Below are positions 40,773 to 43,155 of a stretch of DNA of 43,155 bases, piece by piece. A program made the translations under genes and the position numbers. Numbering within the stretch: position 1 is the stretch's first letter; each line of letters starts with the position of its first letter. Under the pieces are notes generated by a model. That model made no database searches, was not told the DNA's origin, and saw nothing but the letters and a program-made list of their open reading frames with translations. Location of the stretch: assembly GCA_009663185.1 (NCBI GenBank), contig VJZX01000021.1, positions 1,846 through 45,000 on the forward strand. Direction: 5' to 3'. Source of the stretch: Isoptericola halalbus (GTDB lineage Bacteria > Actinomycetota > Actinomycetes > Actinomycetales > Cellulomonadaceae).

Positions 40773-41822
40773 CCGCCGTGACCGGGCGGCCCTGGACCGA
40801 CCCCCACCACTCGGTCGAGGAGCGGGTGCAGCTCCTTCTCGGGGTGATGACCCTGCCGGAGAAGGCCGGTCAGCTGACCCAGGTCGCTCACCCGGACCTC
40901 TAGCGCGACGCCGCGGACCTGGCCGCCGGCGCCTTCGGGTCGTTCATCGTCGGCAGTCGGGGAGCAGGCCGGCAACGTGCGCGACGCCGGCATCGACGCG
41001 ACCGCGACCAACGCCCTGCAGCGGGCGGCCGTCGAGACCTCCCGGCTGGGCATCCCGCTGCTGATCGCGCGCGACGTCATCCACGGTCACCGGACCGTCT
41101 TCCCCATCCCGCTCGGGCAGGCGGCGTCGTTCGACCCGGACCTCGTGCGCGAGTACGCGCGCGTCGCGGCCCGAGAGGCCTCGGCCGACGGCATCCGCTG
41201 GACGTTCGCCCCGATGCTCGACGTCGGCCCGGTCATCCTCCACAACCGCCACCTGCGTCCCTTCCGGGCCGCGGTCCGGGCCGGGGTCGCCACCGTGATG
41301 AGCGCCTTCCACACCCTGGACGGAACTCCCATGACGGCCCATGTGCCGCTCGTTCGCCGGAACCTGAAGGGTGACCTGGGGTTCTCCGGACCGGTGGTGA
41401 GCGACTGGGACGCCATCGGCGAGCTGGGCCGGCACGGGCTCGCGGAGGACCGTCGGCAGGCCGCCGTGCTTGCGCTGCAGGCCGGGGTCGATGTGGACAT
41501 GGTCACCGGGGCGCACCTCACGGGCCGTTCGCGACGGCCCGGGGTGAGCTCTTCGGCACCTGGACGCTCGACGGCCTGCCGAGCGACGTGGCGACGATCG
41601 CCGACGCGGTCCGGGAGCGGTTCGGACCCTCCGGCACCCTCGTGAGGGTCGACGACGGGCGGTTCGTCGACGAGGCCCTCGTCCGGGCCCGCGAGGCTGA
41701 CGTCGTCCTCGCGTGCGTCGGCGAGCACCCTCGCGGTTGCATCGCGCGGACCGTCGCCCGACGTCGCGCCGGGACGCGGTCCACTCGACCTCGACAGCGT
41801 CCACGGCGCCGACGGCTGGTGA
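40769..41822 (+). pseudogene. Decayed GH3 beta-glucosidase
   Basis: Clear GH3 fragments lie in several frames. The ATG (overlapping the phosphorylase stop) starts MTAVTGRPWTDPHHSVEERV, and an in-frame TAG at 40901-40903 ends it. Homology resumes as RDAADLAAGAFGSFIV, shifts frame near 40957, and continues with GIPLLIARDVIHGHRTVFPI, FAPMLDVG and the nucleophile strand VVSDWDAIGEL. About 75 residues between FAPMLDVG and the LRPFRAA strand are missing, and a larger deletion near 41510 joins to GELFGTWTLDGLPSDVATIA of the C-terminal domain. The gene cannot make a whole enzyme. In the comparable Listeria locus a GH3 enzyme acts on sophorose-type sugars. Confidence 0.88.
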
Positions 41823-41881
41823 CATGCGCGCGTCATGCCGTCGCGTGCTCGCGCCGTCCGCGCCCTGGGAGGATGAAACTC

Positions 41882-42496
41882 ATGGAGTTCCAGGACGTCG
41901 TCCGCCGGCGCCGCATGGTCCGCCGCTTCACCGACGAGCCGGTGCCGGCCGAGATCGTGGACCGCCTGCTGCGCAACGCCGTCCGCGCCCCGAACGCGGG
42001 TTTCACGCAGGGCTGGTCGTTTCTCGCGCTCACCGAGCCGCAGGATCGCGAGCGCTTCTGGACCGCCACGACGCCGGCCGGCTCCGGGCGCGAGCTGTCG
42101 ACCTGGCTCGCGGGCATGCGCACCGCGCCGGTGCTCGTCGTCGTGCTGTGCTCCAAGGACGCCTACCTGGACCGCTACGCCCGGCCGGACAAGGGCTGGA
42201 CGGACCGGGACGAGGCGCGCTGGCCCGTGCCGTACTGGCACGTCGACGCCGGCATGGCGTCGCTGCTCATGCTGCAGACCGCGCTCGACGAAGGGCTCGG
42301 TGCGTGCTTCTTCGGCATCGGGGCCGGCGAGGTGCCGAGGTTCCGCGAGGCGTTCGGCGTCCCGGACGAGTGGGCTCCGACCGGGGTGGTCGCCGTCGGG
42401 CACCCCGCCGACGGCGGCGCGGCTGGCTCGCCGTCGCGGCGCCGCCGCAAGCCCCTGGAGGAGGTCGTGCACCGGGGAAGGTGGACGCCGAGATAG
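41882..42496 (+). CDS. Nitroreductase-family FMN protein
   Basis: A 204-residue nitroreductase: MEFQDVVRRRRMVRRFTDEP holds the FMN-phosphate-binding Arg cluster, followed by LRNAVRAPNAGFTQGW. ACFFGIGAGEVPRFREAFGVP and VVAVGHP belong to the second half. These dimeric flavoenzymes reduce nitro groups, quinones or, in F420-type relatives, other acceptors; the substrate is not clear. The ATG at 41882 is preferred over 41873 because GGGAGGA lies eight bases upstream. It ends GCC GAG ATA G in register as CCG AGA TAG, a stop supplied by the repeat unit. Confidence 0.9.
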   Translation: MEFQDVVRRRRMVRRFTDEPVPAEIVDRLLRNAVRAPNAGFTQGWSFLALTEPQDRERFWTATTPAGSGRELSTWLAGMRTAPVLVVVLCSKDAYLDRYARPDKGWTDRDEARWPVPYWHVDAGMASLLMLQTALDEGLGACFFGIGAGEVPRFREAFGVPDEWAPTGVVAVGHPADGGAAGSPSRRRRKPLEEVVHRGRWTPR

Positions 42497-42565
42497 CGAT
42501 CCGTCGTCGAGATAGCGACGGACGCTCGGCGATCGGTGCCGATCGCGACGACGCATCGCTACCTC
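42490..42565. repeat. GAGRTAG repeat array, site 3 (2 direct + 1-2 inverted units)
   Basis: Direct units GAGATAGCGA start at 42490 and 42509 (19-base period). An inverted unit, GAGGTAGCGATGCGTCGTC on the minus strand, ends at 42565; a further degenerate inverted unit precedes it. The units match those of sites 1 and 2 in the first seven bases but have their own spacer sequence, shared within the site. It lies between convergent genes, and both flanking stops are its TAG. Confidence 0.8.
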
Positions 42566-43155
42566 GGCGCAGCGTGCACCGCGTCGGCGAGGCGGGCCAC
42601 GGCCTCGGGCAGCCGGGCGTCCGCGAGGTTGCCGTATCCCAGCACGAGCGTCGTCGAGCGTGCCGCCGGCCGGACCTGATAGCGCCGCAGGTCGACGACG
42701 CCGACGCCGCGGGCCGCCGCCTCGCGCACGACGTCGGCAGCGTCCGGAGGCGGTGAGCCGTCGATGCCGGAGGGAAGCTCGAGCAGAGCATGCAACCCCG
42801 CGGCCATCCCGCGCAGCCGCGCACCCGGCAGCGCGGCGGCCAGGGCAGCCTCGACGGCGTCGTGCCGGCTGCGGTACCGGACGCGCGCGGCGCGCAGGTG
42901 CCGGTCGTACGCACCGCCGTCGACGAACCGGGCGAAGGTCAGCTGGTCGACGACGGACGGCCCCGGCCGCGTCCCGTCCCCGGAGGCCAGCGCCGCGCGC
43001 CAGAGCGGGGGCACCACCATCCACCCGACGCCGAACGCCGGCGCGAGCGTCTTGCTCACGCTGCCGAGGAGCAGCACGCGGTCCGGAGCCAGCTGCTGCA
43101 GCGCCGCGACCGGTCGGCGGTCGTAGCGGAACTCGGCGTCGTAGTCGTCCTCGAT
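42559..43155 (-). CDS. MocR-like PLP-dependent aminotransferase/regulator, 3' part
   Basis: Partial, open at the window edge; 198 residues of the C-terminal aminotransferase-fold domain. EDDYDAEFRYDRRP at the start is the PLP-phosphate strand, followed by the Schiff-base Lys in LLGSVSKTLAPAFGVGWM. MocR regulators fuse a GntR-type helix-turn-helix to this fold; the N-terminal half is not visible, so a plain aminotransferase cannot be excluded. It ends GCG CCG AGG TAG, with the stop provided by the repeat array. Convergent with the nitroreductase. Confidence 0.85.
   Translation of the reverse strand: MEDDYDAEFRYDRRPVAALQQLAPDRVLLLGSVSKTLAPAFGVGWMVVPPLWRAALASGDGTRPGPSVVDQLTFARFVDGGAYDRHLRAARVRYRSRHDAVEAALAAALPGARLRGMAAGLHALLELPSGIDGSPPPDAADVVREAAARGVGVVDLRRYQVRPAARSTTLVLGYGNLADARLPEAVARLADAVHAAPR

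Overview
The window comes from a very high-GC actinobacterium, most likely a Micrococcales member near the Cellulomonas/Cellulosimicrobium/Promicromonospora group. The evidence is strong G/C preference at third codon positions, frequent GTG starts, stop-start overlaps (ATGA, GTGA, TGATG), a GlnR-type nitrogen regulator, a GlxR-like Crp, DUF4395, DUF2516 and DUF4012 proteins and an LPXTG surface protein. The genus is an inference.

1-2502 is the right end of an integrated element of the actinomycete AICE (pSAM2-like) type: the 3' end of a replication initiator gene, an excisionase, a tyrosine integrase and one unknown cargo gene, ending in a tRNA-Pro(CGG) gene whose 3' end is the expected attachment site. 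The rest of the element lies beyond base 1.

2588-20831 is core-like chromosome. It holds a bifunctional class A penicillin-binding protein with a metallophosphoesterase, DUF4177 and RidA, a lower-GC lipoprotein island (about 6605-7850), a Crp/GlxR-like regulator divergent from endonuclease III, an alpha/beta hydrolase, GlnR, a YceI protein, a redox/sulfur group (thioredoxin, DUF4395, DsrE), a nitrobindin-YgfZ-FUSC run, a Phd/PIN toxin-antitoxin pair, a DUF2516 protein, and asparaginase with D-aminoacyl-tRNA deacylase. An LPXTG surface protein follows; its 3' tail and terminator are duplicated.

20956-31484 carries a DUF4012 envelope protein divergent from an ECF sigma factor and its probable membrane partner, then OsmC, an epimerase-like SDR, a three-part FAD/Fe-S oxidoreductase, a small membrane protein and a nucleotidyltransferase.

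33788-41822 is a sugar operon: solute-binding lipoprotein, two permeases, a 1237-residue GH94-type phosphorylase and a decayed GH3 beta-glucosidase. The order matches my memory of the Listeria locus for 1,2-beta-oligoglucans (sophoro-oligosaccharides), which suggests the substrate. The window ends with a nitroreductase and the 3' part of a MocR-like PLP protein.

The least explained signal is a family of intergenic repeats built from 19-21 bp units starting GAGGTAG or a close variant. They stand as direct copies followed by inverted copies at all three gene junctions where they occur (25889-25975, 30233-30423, 42490-42565). Each lies between convergent genes and supplies or touches the stop codons of both. 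A second recurring pattern is a -10-like hexamer 6-8 bases before the start codon, pointing to many leaderless mRNAs.
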